Assembly: GCA_024225635.1 (NCBI GenBank)
Contig: JAAEMK010001146.1
Location: forward strand, 1-62,204
Direction: 5' to 3'
Source of the DNA: Desulfobacteraceae bacterium
GTDB lineage: Bacteria > Desulfobacterota > Desulfobacteria > Desulfobacterales > Desulfobacteraceae
DNA: 62,204 bases
Positions 9,350 through 18,174 of the stretch are shown here, piece by piece. A model generated the notes under the pieces. The model was given only the letters and a program-made list of their open reading frames with translations, ran no database searches and was not told the DNA's origin. Numbering within the stretch: the stretch's first letter is position 1; each line of letters starts with the position of its first letter. Both the position numbers and the translations under genes were made by a program.

Positions 9350-11341
9350 CTAGAAGTCTTTGAAATCGTCATCCATGGGAATGATCTGATCCGGCCTTAC
9401 TATCTTTGCCTTGCGGTGAGCCACATTCCCGGCCGCCCTCTTTTTTCCTGGCGGTGCAAGGACTTTTCGGGCTCCCGGACCGGTGGTTCCGGCCGCCCCC
9501 CTCACCTTTACCGGGGTGGTAATATTTTTCCCGACCAGGGCCACCAGTTCCTTCACGAATCCTTCCATCTGCCCTGCCTGGGCGTTCAACTCCTCGGAGG
9601 CGGCCGCTGACTGCTCGGCATTGGCCGCGGTCTCCTGGGTCACCTTGCTCATCTCGGCGATGGTCGCGTTCACCTGTTCTATTTTGCCCGCCTGTTCATT
9701 GGAGGCCGTGGAGATCTCAGCGACCAGCCCATTGACCTCACCGGCATTTTGGCCTACCTTGTCAAACTCTTCCACCGATTTGAATACCATTTCCATGGCA
9801 TCATTTATTTTCCTAGTGATATGCTCAATCTGGCCGGAGGTGTTTTTTGCCGCTTCAGATGCCCGCAGGGCCAGATTCCTCACTTCGTCGGCGACAACTG
9901 CAAATCCGGCACCGATCTCCCCCGCCCTGGCGGCTTCCACTGCCGCATTAAGGGCCAGGAGATTTGTTTGAAAGGCGATCTCATCAATGGTTTGAACGAT
10001 TTTTTTAGTCTCAAGGCTTGCATCGTTCACCTCGCCGATAGCCGCGGCCATATCCTGCATCACACCGGAGCAGGATTGATTGATCGATTGGGTTTCATTG
10101 GAGAGAGAATTCGCCTGATTGGCGCTATCAGCGTTTTGCTTGCTCATGGAGGACATCTCTTCCAGGGATGAAGAGGTTTCCTCAAAGGATGCCGCCTGCT
10201 CGGAAGCCCCTGCGGCGAGCATCTGGCTTGAGGAGGAAAGCTGTTCCGCGGCGGATGATACCTGCACAGTGCCTTGGTTCAGGCCGTCGATGATGCGGTC
10301 GATGGGCCTCTCAATGCCTTTGGCCATTATCCAGATAAGGACAAGTGCGATCAGGGTGCAGATGGTGCCGATGCCAATCTGTTTCCGGATCAGCAGTGTT
10401 CCCGTTGCTGAAAAATTCTTCTTGGGCACAACAAGATATACGGACCAGGGCGTTGCCGAATGCCCCACTTTTATCGGTGAAAAAACCTTAACCTGCCCAT
10501 CCCGGACCTGGAACTTGTTTTCGCCCCTGGCGATATAGAGCAGGGAGTTTCCTTTGTTTGAAAGGATTGTTTCGGCATTCTTCCCAACCAACTCGCCGTG
10601 TTCCGTAAACCCTGCCACGGTTCCATTGTTGGATATGAGCCCTATCCTGCCTGCTCCGTCAAAGATGTGTATTTGATCCACACGCTGCTGGAGATAGTCA
10701 AGCCTGAGATCGATACCGGCGATACCGCAAAACGTCCCATTGGCGATGATCGGTACCACCAGGGAGGTCAGAAGTACATCCTTGCCCTGAATGGGATAGG
10801 TATACGGGTCAATGATGCACTCAAGCTTTGTTGTCTTGGGGAGTTGATAGTAGTCTCCCGGACCCGCTGTTTCATAATCCATCAACGCTTCCAATACCAT
10901 TTGGCCATTACCGCCCCTTGTCCAATAGGGAATAAACCGGCCGGTCCGGTCGTGACCGTATGCGCCCACATGTTCGGCATCCTTACCATCAAAGGCATTG
11001 GGTTCCCAGAGTGTGTAAGAGCCGATGAAAGATGGGTTTTTCTTTAAGATCTCTTTGAGGAAATCATTTACCTGATGGCGGGTCATGGAGGTTTGGCTGT
11101 CCCCGGTTTTGATTGTCGCCAGTACCTGGGCCATGGTTCGCGCCGCATCCATTGCTACTTCCAGTTCTGCAACGATCACCAGGGCATTTTCCCGGGCGAC
11201 GGCAACGGCGATCTCCTGTGCCTCATGGTCGGCTATGGCGCGCATGGAAAATGCGGAATACACACAAATGGTAGCAACCGTTACCAGCAAACACAAACCG
11301 ACATAGAGGGTGATTCTGATATCCAGTCTTTTCGCGTTCAT
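9350..11341 (-). CDS. Methyl-accepting chemotaxis protein with dCache sensor
   Basis: A 663-residue chemoreceptor: membrane segment at residues 11-31, a periplasmic dCache-like domain (motifs NPSFIGSYTLWEPN, YTYPIQGKDVLLTSL, GIAGIDLRLDYLQQ), a second membrane segment near 325-345, a short HAMP-like link and a long cytoplasmic coiled coil. The signalling tip is the conserved EIAFQTNLLALNAAVEAARA segment, and the nearby VVADEVRNLA contacts CheA/CheW. The basic, Pro-rich tail ends in DDDFKDF, which may be a docking peptide for methylation enzymes, as in other receptors with acidic aromatic tails (inference). It is first in a leftward unit with two binding proteins. The ribosome site is the AGGAGAAAAAGG block just upstream of its ATG. 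Confidence 0.95.
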   Translation of the reverse strand: MNAKRLDIRITLYVGLCLLVTVATICVYSAFSMRAIADHEAQEIAVAVARENALVIVAELEVAMDAARTMAQVLATIKTGDSQTSMTRHQVNDFLKEILKKNPSFIGSYTLWEPNAFDGKDAEHVGAYGHDRTGRFIPYWTRGGNGQMVLEALMDYETAGPGDYYQLPKTTKLECIIDPYTYPIQGKDVLLTSLVVPIIANGTFCGIAGIDLRLDYLQQRVDQIHIFDGAGRIGLISNNGTVAGFTEHGELVGKNAETILSNKGNSLLYIARGENKFQVRDGQVKVFSPIKVGHSATPWSVYLVVPKKNFSATGTLLIRKQIGIGTICTLIALVLIWIMAKGIERPIDRIIDGLNQGTVQVSSAAEQLSSSSQMLAAGASEQAASFEETSSSLEEMSSMSKQNADSANQANSLSNETQSINQSCSGVMQDMAAAIGEVNDASLETKKIVQTIDEIAFQTNLLALNAAVEAARAGEIGAGFAVVADEVRNLALRASEAAKNTSGQIEHITRKINDAMEMVFKSVEEFDKVGQNAGEVNGLVAEISTASNEQAGKIEQVNATIAEMSKVTQETAANAEQSAAASEELNAQAGQMEGFVKELVALVGKNITTPVKVRGAAGTTGPGARKVLAPPGKKRAAGNVAHRKAKIVRPDQIIPMDDDFKDF

Positions 11342-11621
11342 CCTTTTTCTCCTAATTTATAATTAATTATGGACCGAAAACGCCAAATTCCCATCAAGAG
11401 GAACTGTGACGTCATGAATCGGGTTGAGGATAATTTAAAAACTGAGTTTATGAAAAAAAATGCTATATACGAAAGAGATTGTGAAGCAGGAAGGGGTGGA
11501 TCAAACGGGATCAAATTTATAAAACGCTGCTGATTCTCTTCTTATGGCAGGAGGTTTCGATTGCTTGAACCGAACTCAAAGTATGTGGGTAGCAGAATAT
11601 CAGCTTCCCAGGAGCATGTAA
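11342..11621. other. Divergent intergenic region, chemoreceptor / MATE
   Basis: This 280-base A/T-rich gap between two divergent units must hold the promoters of both. I could not find a convincing -35/-10 pair or a sigma-54 site; a TGGCAGG near 11546 has the wrong spacing to the next TTGCT. No coding sequence is supported. Confidence 0.5.
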
Positions 11622-11762
11622 ATGAAAAAAAACGCTTTCGCCGATTGTAAAGGCGGTGGGCCGGAACCCTGTTCCGCACTATCTTTTTTTAGATTATTTT
11701 GGTATTCACCTCCTCCAGATGACCCAGGCGTAACTGATATGACTTTAAAAAGGGATTTATGA
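11622..11762 (+). CDS. Candidate 46-residue ORF translationally coupled to the MATE gene
   Basis: A small ORF not long enough to stand out by length. It has AGGAG seven bases before its ATG, runs 46 codons and ends in TGA that overlaps the ATG of the MATE gene (ATGA). The peptide begins MKKNAFADCKGGGPEPC and continues with an aromatic stretch (FFRLFWY) and an acidic proline turn (PPPDDPG); it has two cysteines eight residues apart. No family is recognised. The DNA holds a hairpin followed by a T-run (11655-11690), so it may be a leader peptide controlling read-through, a small partner, or a secreted peptide. It may also be chance. Confidence 0.42.
   Translation: MKKNAFADCKGGGPEPCSALSFFRLFWYSPPPDDPGVTDMTLKRDL
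11655..11690 (+). terminator. Terminator-like hairpin inside the MATE leader
   Basis: A stem of CGGAAC with GTTCCG around a three-base loop, extended by GTG/CAC across a small bulge, is followed four bases later by seven T residues. It lies 70 bases before the MATE gene on the same strand, inside the small ORF. That placement suggests attenuation of the exporter gene rather than the end of an upstream gene, since the upstream gene is on the other strand. Confidence 0.4.
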
Positions 11763-13147
11763 AAAAGGGAACAGATTTAACAGAGGGGAATATCCTGCCC
11801 AAAATAATTGGCCTGACCCTGCCGATTATCGGGACCTCTTTTGTGCAGATGGCGTACAATCTTACCGATGTGATATGGCTTGGCCGGAGCGGATCGGCCA
11901 CGGTGACGGCAGTGACCACCGCCGGTTTTTTCATGTGGCTGCTCTTGAGTCTCTTCTACTGCACCAAAGCCGGTACCGAAACCCTGGTTGCCCAGGCCGT
12001 GGGGAAAAAAGATTTAAAAATGGCCGGGCGGGTCGCTGAAAACGCGCTGACCTTTGCCATCTATGGTTCCATATTGTTCAACCTGCTGATACTGCTCAGT
12101 TCAGGCGTCTTGCTCAATTTTTTCAAGCTGGAACCGGATGTGATGGGGCAGGCCCTGGGGTATTTGAGACTTGTCTCCTTTGGGATGTTCTTTGCCGTGA
12201 TAAATCCCACCTGCAGCGCGGTTTTTATCGGTTTTGGCAACAGCCGGACCCCGTTTATCGTGAGTTCAATGGGGCTGGTGCTGAACATTATCCTTGACCC
12301 CATATTGATTTTTGGATTGGGTCCCGTACCGGCCCTGGGGGCAAAAGGCGCTGCCATTGCCACCGTGTTTGCGAATGTGCTGGTTTTTTCGGTTTTTCTG
12401 TTTCAGCTGAAATCAGGCAACTCCGTACTTAAACGGTGCCGGCTGTTTGCGCCGATGGACAAAAAAATCTTGAGAAACCTGTTAAAGATAGGAATTCCCG
12501 TCACCATCCAACAGGTGGCATTTTGCTTGATCTCCATGTATATTGGCAGGATCGTCTCCGCCTTTGGTACCATTCCATTGGGTGTGCAGAATGTGGGGGC
12601 AAGCATCGAGGCATTGTCCTGGAATACAGCCTTGGGTTTTTCCACGGCCCTTGGCTCCTTCACCGGTCAAAATTACGGTGCGTTTAAATTTGACCGGATC
12701 AGGAAAGGTTATTTTATCGTTCTTTCCCTAAGCCTCAGCCTGGGGCTTGTGGCGACCCTGGGGTTTTATTTTTTCGGGGACCGGATTTTTTCATTGTTTA
12801 CAAGTGAACCTGTCATGGGAGCACTCGGGGCGCAGTATCTTAAAATCCTTGCGGTGTCACAAATGTTCATGTGCCTTGAAATTATTTCAGCAGGCGGGTT
12901 TTATGGGTTGGGAAGAACACGGCCGCCCTCACTGACGAGCGTCCTTTTCACCGGGTTAAGAATCCCGGCGGCCCTTTGGGTTGTGTCTTTTACATCCTGG
13001 GGATATGCCGGGGTGTGGTGGTGTATCAGCATCAGCAGCGTGTTCAAAGGGGTGATCGTGCCATCGTGGTATCTGGTTGTATTGAACGGCTTATCCCGAA
13101 TTAATCCGGGATTTCCCGCCAACACCTTGACCGCGGAAGAATGTTGA
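11759..13147 (+). CDS. MATE family efflux protein
   Basis: A 462-residue membrane protein with about twelve membrane segments in two related halves, typical of multidrug and toxin extrusion (NorM/DinF-like) antiporters. Family features include the opening TEGNILPKIIGLTLPIIGTSFVQMAYNL region, the GNSRTPF loop, and the second-half start LRNLLKIGIPVTIQQ. It would export cationic drugs or metabolites in exchange for sodium or protons. The start is chosen at the ATG overlapping the small upstream ORF; AAAAAGGG lies about five bases before it. The substrate is unknown. Regulation by an upstream leader is suggested by the hairpin and coupled ORF. Confidence 0.93.
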   Translation: MKKGTDLTEGNILPKIIGLTLPIIGTSFVQMAYNLTDVIWLGRSGSATVTAVTTAGFFMWLLLSLFYCTKAGTETLVAQAVGKKDLKMAGRVAENALTFAIYGSILFNLLILLSSGVLLNFFKLEPDVMGQALGYLRLVSFGMFFAVINPTCSAVFIGFGNSRTPFIVSSMGLVLNIILDPILIFGLGPVPALGAKGAAIATVFANVLVFSVFLFQLKSGNSVLKRCRLFAPMDKKILRNLLKIGIPVTIQQVAFCLISMYIGRIVSAFGTIPLGVQNVGASIEALSWNTALGFSTALGSFTGQNYGAFKFDRIRKGYFIVLSLSLSLGLVATLGFYFFGDRIFSLFTSEPVMGALGAQYLKILAVSQMFMCLEIISAGGFYGLGRTRPPSLTSVLFTGLRIPAALWVVSFTSWGYAGVWWCISISSVFKGVIVPSWYLVVLNGLSRINPGFPANTLTAEEC

Positions 13148-13221
13148 ATGGTTATTTTTTCGCGCTTTTCCTGATAACGGCCGGTACGAGGGGCCGGATC
13201 CGGTTCGGTAAAGATAAGTTG

Positions 13222-13250
13222 TTGACGGAAATTCAATGATTTTGTATAAA
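13222..13250 (+). promoter_or_regulatory. Sigma-70 type promoter for the hybrid kinase operon
   Basis: TTGACG and TATAAA are separated by exactly 17 bases, one mismatch each from the consensus hexamers. Transcription would start near 13257 and give a leader of about 140 bases before the kinase gene. It is one of the best promoter matches in the window. Confidence 0.75.
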
Positions 13251-13396
13251 AAGGGATCATTGCTTTTTTAATCGTCCAAAACAATCATATACGCCCGACT
13301 TCTCGCTTTCAAACGGTTTTTACGGCCCCTGGTTTATCCTGAGACCTTTATGAACACGATTGCTTAGACCGTGGCGGATCTATGGAGGGTCTTATG

Positions 13397-16039
13397 ATGA
13401 AAAATGATCATATTCATTTTAAAATCAAGCAGATTGCAGCCTCCCTTGAAGCAAACATCCAAAGTTGCCACGACACCCTCAACGAGCTTAAGCGCCTCTC
13501 CATGCTCCTTTTTTCCGAGATCCGGGCCGACCGGTCCGATATCGAGCGCTGGTTTGAAACAGAGGGGTTCGGCGTGGATGATGCCGGATTTTGGCTTCGG
13601 CTTCCCCTCCAGAAGGCGTTCCGGTCCAACAGGGCTCCCGGCACCGCCGTATCCTACTCCTGGCACCCCGGGCAGAGGAACGATCCGGAAACCTGCTTTC
13701 GCATGTATTGTCTTCGAAATATCGGTATCCACCTGGAGGAAATCCGAACCAGGTTGCCGGGCAGTGCCTGGTTCTATTACCAGGATGTGACAAACACCTC
13801 GGTTCAGTTTCCCTATGTCGATCAGAGGGAAGCCATCGAACCCGGGTTTGACTGGAGTTCCTACCACACCTTTGTATCAGTGGCGCCTGCCAACAATCCG
13901 GAAAGAATGATACGGTGGACCAAACCGACCATTGATTACGCAGGCGAGGGGCTGATCATTTCGGCCTCGGTTCCCATCTATCTGGCAGATGAGTTCGTGG
14001 GGCTCTGGAGCATCGACCTTCCCATGAAAAGCCTGTACCAGAATTACCTCCTGGAGAGATCCATCCCGGACCAGGCCAACTTTATCGTGGATTGCGATGG
14101 CACCATAGTGGCTCATCCCGCCGTGGAAATCGAGATAGACAAGGCAAAGGGCAGCATTTTCCAGCGTCACCTCCACAGCCTTGGCCCGGAGTTCAAGACG
14201 ATTTCCCTGTCTCGCCTGAAGAAACAGGGAAAGGGCCGTTTCAACCTCATAAAGGAAGACTGTTCCGATCTCATGGTCTACTATGAGGTGATGCCTGGAA
14301 TCGAGTGGATCTTTTTTGCGACATTTCCCGGTGCATCCATGCAGGATACCGCCTATAGAAGTATTCGGGCCGCCCTTGACCGGGTCAAGTCCGGAGATCT
14401 TTCCTACCGTTTTACAAAGGAGTCGGACATTGAGCATGTCAGATTGATAGCCGAGGCGTGCAACGAGATGTTGGCGATCCTTGAAAACCAGGAGGAGATC
14501 CGTAAAAAGGCCCAGCAGGATCTCCTGAAGAGCGAAGAGATGTTCAGGAACCTGTTTGAGCACTCCCACGACGCCATTTTTATCCACACCCTTGACGGTA
14601 GTATCCGGAAGGTTAACAGGAGCGGCTCCGTGCTGCTGGGATATCCCCACCATGAGCTCAGCGCCATGAACCTGCTGGATCTTTTGCCCGGGAAGGGCGC
14701 GGCAGATGTGAAAACGGCCTTGGAGCGCTGCCGGAACCAGGGGTCAATGCTTCTGGAAACCAAGCTGATCACCCGCTTCGCCGCTCTTTTGACCGTGGAG
14801 ATCAGCTTCAGCATCATCTCCCCCAAGCAAGGCCTGTTCCAGGCGATCTGTCGTGATCTTTCGGACCGGCTGCGTACCCTTGAGGAGAAGAAAAAACTTG
14901 AAAAACGCCTTAACCACTACCAGAAGATGGAGGCCATCGGCACCCTGGCAGGGGGGATTGCCCATGACTTTAACAACATTCTTTTTCCCATCATGGGGTA
15001 TTCGGAGATGCTGTTCGAGGATCTGCCGGAGGAGAGTCCCGAGTACCGCAAGGTGAAGAAAATTTACAAGGCGGCCAACCGGGCAAAGGAGCTGACCATG
15101 CAGATCCTGACCTTCAGCCGCCAGGCAGAGCAGGAGCAGAGTCCGGTCCAGTACCAGCTGATCGTCAAGGAGGCGCTCAAGCTGCTGCGCGCATCCATCC
15201 CAAAGGATATCGAGATCATCCAGAACATCAAGCCGGGGGGCAGCCCTGTCTTTGCCGATCCCGCCAAACTGCACCAGATCATCATGAACCTTTGCACCAA
15301 CGCCTTCCATGCGGTCCAGGAGTCCGGCGGCCGATTTGAGGTACGGATGGACGAGGTAGATATCTGTTCAGACGCGATTCTGGGGAACCCCGGGCTGGAA
15401 CCAGGGGCGTACATTCATTTGTCGGTCAGCGACACGGGCCACGGCATTGATCAGGAAATTCTGCCCATGATCTTTGATCCCTATTTCACCACAAAGGAGA
15501 ACGGCAAAGGCACAGGCCTCGGCCTCTCCGTGACCTATGGCATCGTAAAGGATCTAAACGGCGACATCAAGGTCTACAGCGAACCTGGCAAGGGGACTAC
15601 CTTCCATGTCTACCTGCCCAGGGCTGAAACGGTTACTTTGGCGGAAAATTTTCCAGGGGAGCCCATCGCCAACGGCACCGAGCACATCTTGTTGGTGGAC
15701 GACGAGGTATGCATCGCCCAGATGGGCCGGCAGATGCTGGAAAAGCATGGTTATCGCGTCACCACCTACACCGACAGTCTCGAGGCCCTGGAAGCCTTCA
15801 GGGCCAATTCAGACGGGTTTGATCTTGTGGTCACCGACATGACCATGCCCAACATGACCGGCGATATCCTGGCCGCCGAGATCAAGCATCTCAGCGCCTC
15901 CACCCCGGTTATCCTCTGCACCGGTTTCAGCGAGAAAATTTCCCAAAAGAATTATTCCACCGATATTATCGACGATTTTTTGATGAAACCCGTCACAATG
16001 CACACATTCAGCAGGAGTATCAGAAATCTCCTGGACTAA
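13397..16039 (+). CDS. Hybrid sensor histidine kinase (Cache-HAMP-like-PAS-HisKA-HATPase-REC), no membrane anchor
   Basis: An 880-residue hybrid kinase. Order seen: an N-terminal helical region and a Cache-like fold (WTKPTIDYAGEGLIISASVPIY, then VGLWSIDL), a HAMP-like segment with VKSGDLSYRF near residue 330, PAS from about 380, HisKA with GGIAHDFNN (phospho-His near 520), HATPase with NLCTNAFHAV and GTGLGLSV, and a receiver domain from about 764 with VDDE and the acceptor in VVTDMTMP. No membrane segment is visible, although Cache domains are normally periplasmic. The start at ATG 13397 is chosen because GGAGGG ends seven bases upstream; an ATG at 13382 overlaps that site. It lies 27 bases before the three-domain gene, so the two are probably cotranscribed. 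Confidence 0.92.
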   Translation: MKNDHIHFKIKQIAASLEANIQSCHDTLNELKRLSMLLFSEIRADRSDIERWFETEGFGVDDAGFWLRLPLQKAFRSNRAPGTAVSYSWHPGQRNDPETCFRMYCLRNIGIHLEEIRTRLPGSAWFYYQDVTNTSVQFPYVDQREAIEPGFDWSSYHTFVSVAPANNPERMIRWTKPTIDYAGEGLIISASVPIYLADEFVGLWSIDLPMKSLYQNYLLERSIPDQANFIVDCDGTIVAHPAVEIEIDKAKGSIFQRHLHSLGPEFKTISLSRLKKQGKGRFNLIKEDCSDLMVYYEVMPGIEWIFFATFPGASMQDTAYRSIRAALDRVKSGDLSYRFTKESDIEHVRLIAEACNEMLAILENQEEIRKKAQQDLLKSEEMFRNLFEHSHDAIFIHTLDGSIRKVNRSGSVLLGYPHHELSAMNLLDLLPGKGAADVKTALERCRNQGSMLLETKLITRFAALLTVEISFSIISPKQGLFQAICRDLSDRLRTLEEKKKLEKRLNHYQKMEAIGTLAGGIAHDFNNILFPIMGYSEMLFEDLPEESPEYRKVKKIYKAANRAKELTMQILTFSRQAEQEQSPVQYQLIVKEALKLLRASIPKDIEIIQNIKPGGSPVFADPAKLHQIIMNLCTNAFHAVQESGGRFEVRMDEVDICSDAILGNPGLEPGAYIHLSVSDTGHGIDQEILPMIFDPYFTTKENGKGTGLGLSVTYGIVKDLNGDIKVYSEPGKGTTFHVYLPRAETVTLAENFPGEPIANGTEHILLVDDEVCIAQMGRQMLEKHGYRVTTYTDSLEALEAFRANSDGFDLVVTDMTMPNMTGDILAAEIKHLSASTPVILCTGFSEKISQKNYSTDIIDDFLMKPVTMHTFSRSIRNLLD

Positions 16040-16066
16040 CCCGTTAACAGGGAAAGGAGGATGGCC

Positions 16067-18067
16067 ATGACCGTTTCCATAACTTCCCCAAGGGATCCCA
16101 TGGACCTGGAACGGATGTTTCAATTCCTCTATGAGGTCTGGAATAACGAGTATGATCGGGACATCCCAGGCATGGACCACCACAAGAGATGGGTCCGGGA
16201 TGACCTGGACGACTGGGCCGATCACCTGATCGCACTCAGCGATACCGGGCAGATCCTGGGGTGTGTCCGCATCAACCGCCTGAACCGGGGAATTCCTTCC
16301 CCGCAACTCTCAGGCAACATGGCGTTCGAGAAGCTCGGTAACCTTTTTGGGAGGGACAAGGTGTCGTTCCTCTCCCACCTGGCTGTCGCCCCTTCCCACC
16401 GGGGCAGCACCGTGGTCTCTTTGCTCATGTCCCACGTTTTCCGGGTTAATTTTGAGAAACGGATCGAGGTGGCCACCTGCTACTGCCAGCTGAACCTGGT
16501 TTCCCTCTACGCCCGGTTCGGTCTCTGCCCCTATCTGGCCAATTTCAGGGTCGATGCCGGGGTGAGGGTGCCCATGATCGGCTGCGTCAACGACCGCGAT
16601 TATTTGGAGAAAACGGGCAGCCCCCTGGCAAAGCTGATGCTGGAAACCCTTAACGACAACGGCCGGGCGGCAAAACGCCTTGAAGCGCATTTTCCCCGGT
16701 TCTACGATCCCGGCCTTGAAAAAATTCCCTCCAAGGCGCTCTGGGCCCAGCTGGCCCACGCCCCGGCCCTGGAAGAGCAACAGGACAGGTTCAAGCTGTT
16801 CCAGGATATTCCCCAGAAGAGCGTTGAACAGGCTCTGAAGCTGCTCCCACGGCTCCAGCTTGTCCAGGGGGAGGTGTTGTTCATGAAGGGAGACAGGGAG
16901 GTCTCCATGGGAATTGTTCTTTCAGGCTCCATGGGCCTCGGGGTCGGGGACGGGAAGGACCCCCACTTTATTTCCGTGATCCGGCCCGGTGAACCCTTTG
17001 GCGAAATCAACATCCTGACAAAGATCAAGCATTCCACCACCCTGATTGCTCTGGAGCGGAGCAAGGTGATGCTGCTCTCCGATCAGATGTTCGAACGGAT
17101 CGCAAAGAAAGATTCCGGCCTTGCCGTTCATCTTTACAAAAATGTCGTAAACATCCTGGCCCGGCGGATGACGGACGCCAACAACAACCTGTCTGAAATC
17201 CTGGGCAAGAACGGCCAGGGTTCTATCCGGGTCCGTCGCCCGGCCCTCTACGGTCCGGCCCAACCTGTGGAGTCTTACAGCTTTGACACCCTCATGGACA
17301 AGGAGTCCGAATTCAAGCGGCTGAAGCTCCAGGCCAAGGTGGCCGAGGCCATGGAGTTGTCCAAGCTCAAGAGCATCGGCCTTGGGGACGGGGACACCAT
17401 CCTCGATCTGGGATCGGGCCCAGGCGTCACGGCCATGCTCCTGTCCCGTCATTTTCCCCAAAGCCGGATCATCGGCATAGAACCGGATAAGAACCTGAGG
17501 ACAAGGTCCGAGGCCATGAAGGCTGAAAAGAATCTCAACCACTGCGTTTTCCTCGAGGGAACGGCCCGGGAGATCCCCCTGGAGGACGATGCAGTCGATT
17601 TTTCCTATGCAAGGCTGTTGTTCCAGCACATTCCCGATCCCATGGCCGCCCTCAAGGAGATGCACCGGGTGACCCGGAAAAACGGGATCGCCTGCATCCT
17701 TGACGTGGATGACGATACCATTTTCCTCCATCCCCGGGTCCGGGCGTGGGAGGCCGTGGAGAACCGGGTGGCAATCGCCCAGTCAAGTTTCGGCGGAGAC
17801 CGCCATGTGGGCCGGAAGCTGCTCGCCTACCTGCTCGAGGCAGGGTTTGAATCGGTCCGGGTGGACCTTGTTCCCGTCACCACCCAGATGCTGGGCCCAA
17901 AAGTCTTCTTTGATATCGTGTTCGGCTTTAAAAAGCAGATCCTCATGCGGGCGGGTGACTGGGACGAAGAGACCGGCAGGCTGTTCGACTCCATCCGGGA
18001 CCTTCTCCTGGAGAAAGGGTCGTTTGCCTCTGAAAACATCTTCGTGGTCCATGGAACCGCCACCTGA
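16067..18067 (+). CDS. Three-domain protein: GNAT/N-acyl-amino-acid-synthase-like, cyclic-nucleotide binding, SAM methyltransferase
   Basis: A 666-residue fusion. Residues 1 to about 215 resemble GNAT acyltransferases of the autoinducer-synthase/N-acyl amino acid synthase kind (FLYEVWNNEYDRDIPG, GCVRINRLNRG, then LSHLAVAPSHRGS). Residues about 240-380 form a cyclic-nucleotide binding barrel with EVLFMKGDREVSMGIVLSG and the cassette GEPFGEINILTKIKHSTT. From about 430 it is a class I SAM methyltransferase (ILDLGSGPGVTAMLL, motif post-I IIGIEPD, then FSYARLLFQHIPDP). The ATG at 16067 has AGGAGG six bases upstream; the ATG at 16061 abuts that site and is unlikely. It is downstream of the hybrid kinase. 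The product and nucleotide are unknown. Confidence 0.85.
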   Translation: MTVSITSPRDPMDLERMFQFLYEVWNNEYDRDIPGMDHHKRWVRDDLDDWADHLIALSDTGQILGCVRINRLNRGIPSPQLSGNMAFEKLGNLFGRDKVSFLSHLAVAPSHRGSTVVSLLMSHVFRVNFEKRIEVATCYCQLNLVSLYARFGLCPYLANFRVDAGVRVPMIGCVNDRDYLEKTGSPLAKLMLETLNDNGRAAKRLEAHFPRFYDPGLEKIPSKALWAQLAHAPALEEQQDRFKLFQDIPQKSVEQALKLLPRLQLVQGEVLFMKGDREVSMGIVLSGSMGLGVGDGKDPHFISVIRPGEPFGEINILTKIKHSTTLIALERSKVMLLSDQMFERIAKKDSGLAVHLYKNVVNILARRMTDANNNLSEILGKNGQGSIRVRRPALYGPAQPVESYSFDTLMDKESEFKRLKLQAKVAEAMELSKLKSIGLGDGDTILDLGSGPGVTAMLLSRHFPQSRIIGIEPDKNLRTRSEAMKAEKNLNHCVFLEGTAREIPLEDDAVDFSYARLLFQHIPDPMAALKEMHRVTRKNGIACILDVDDDTIFLHPRVRAWEAVENRVAIAQSSFGGDRHVGRKLLAYLLEAGFESVRVDLVPVTTQMLGPKVFFDIVFGFKKQILMRAGDWDEETGRLFDSIRDLLLEKGSFASENIFVVHGTAT

Positions 18068-18174
18068 CTTATGCCGCAGACCCTTGTTCTCCAGAAAAAA
18101 TTTTGACCGGAATTGACAACTTGAGGGTTGGAAATGCTTGTCCTGCGGCCTCTATTTCTGATAGAAAATGATCC

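Noticed and set aside
11545-11570. Sigma-54 promoter before the MATE leader (TGGCAGG...TTGCT)
   Set aside because: The spacing between the GG and GC elements is 15 bases rather than 10.
18113-18141. Promoter TTGACA with 17-base spacer before the helicase fusion
   Set aside because: The -35 is perfect but the hexamer at the -10 position (GCTTGT) is too far from consensus to annotate.
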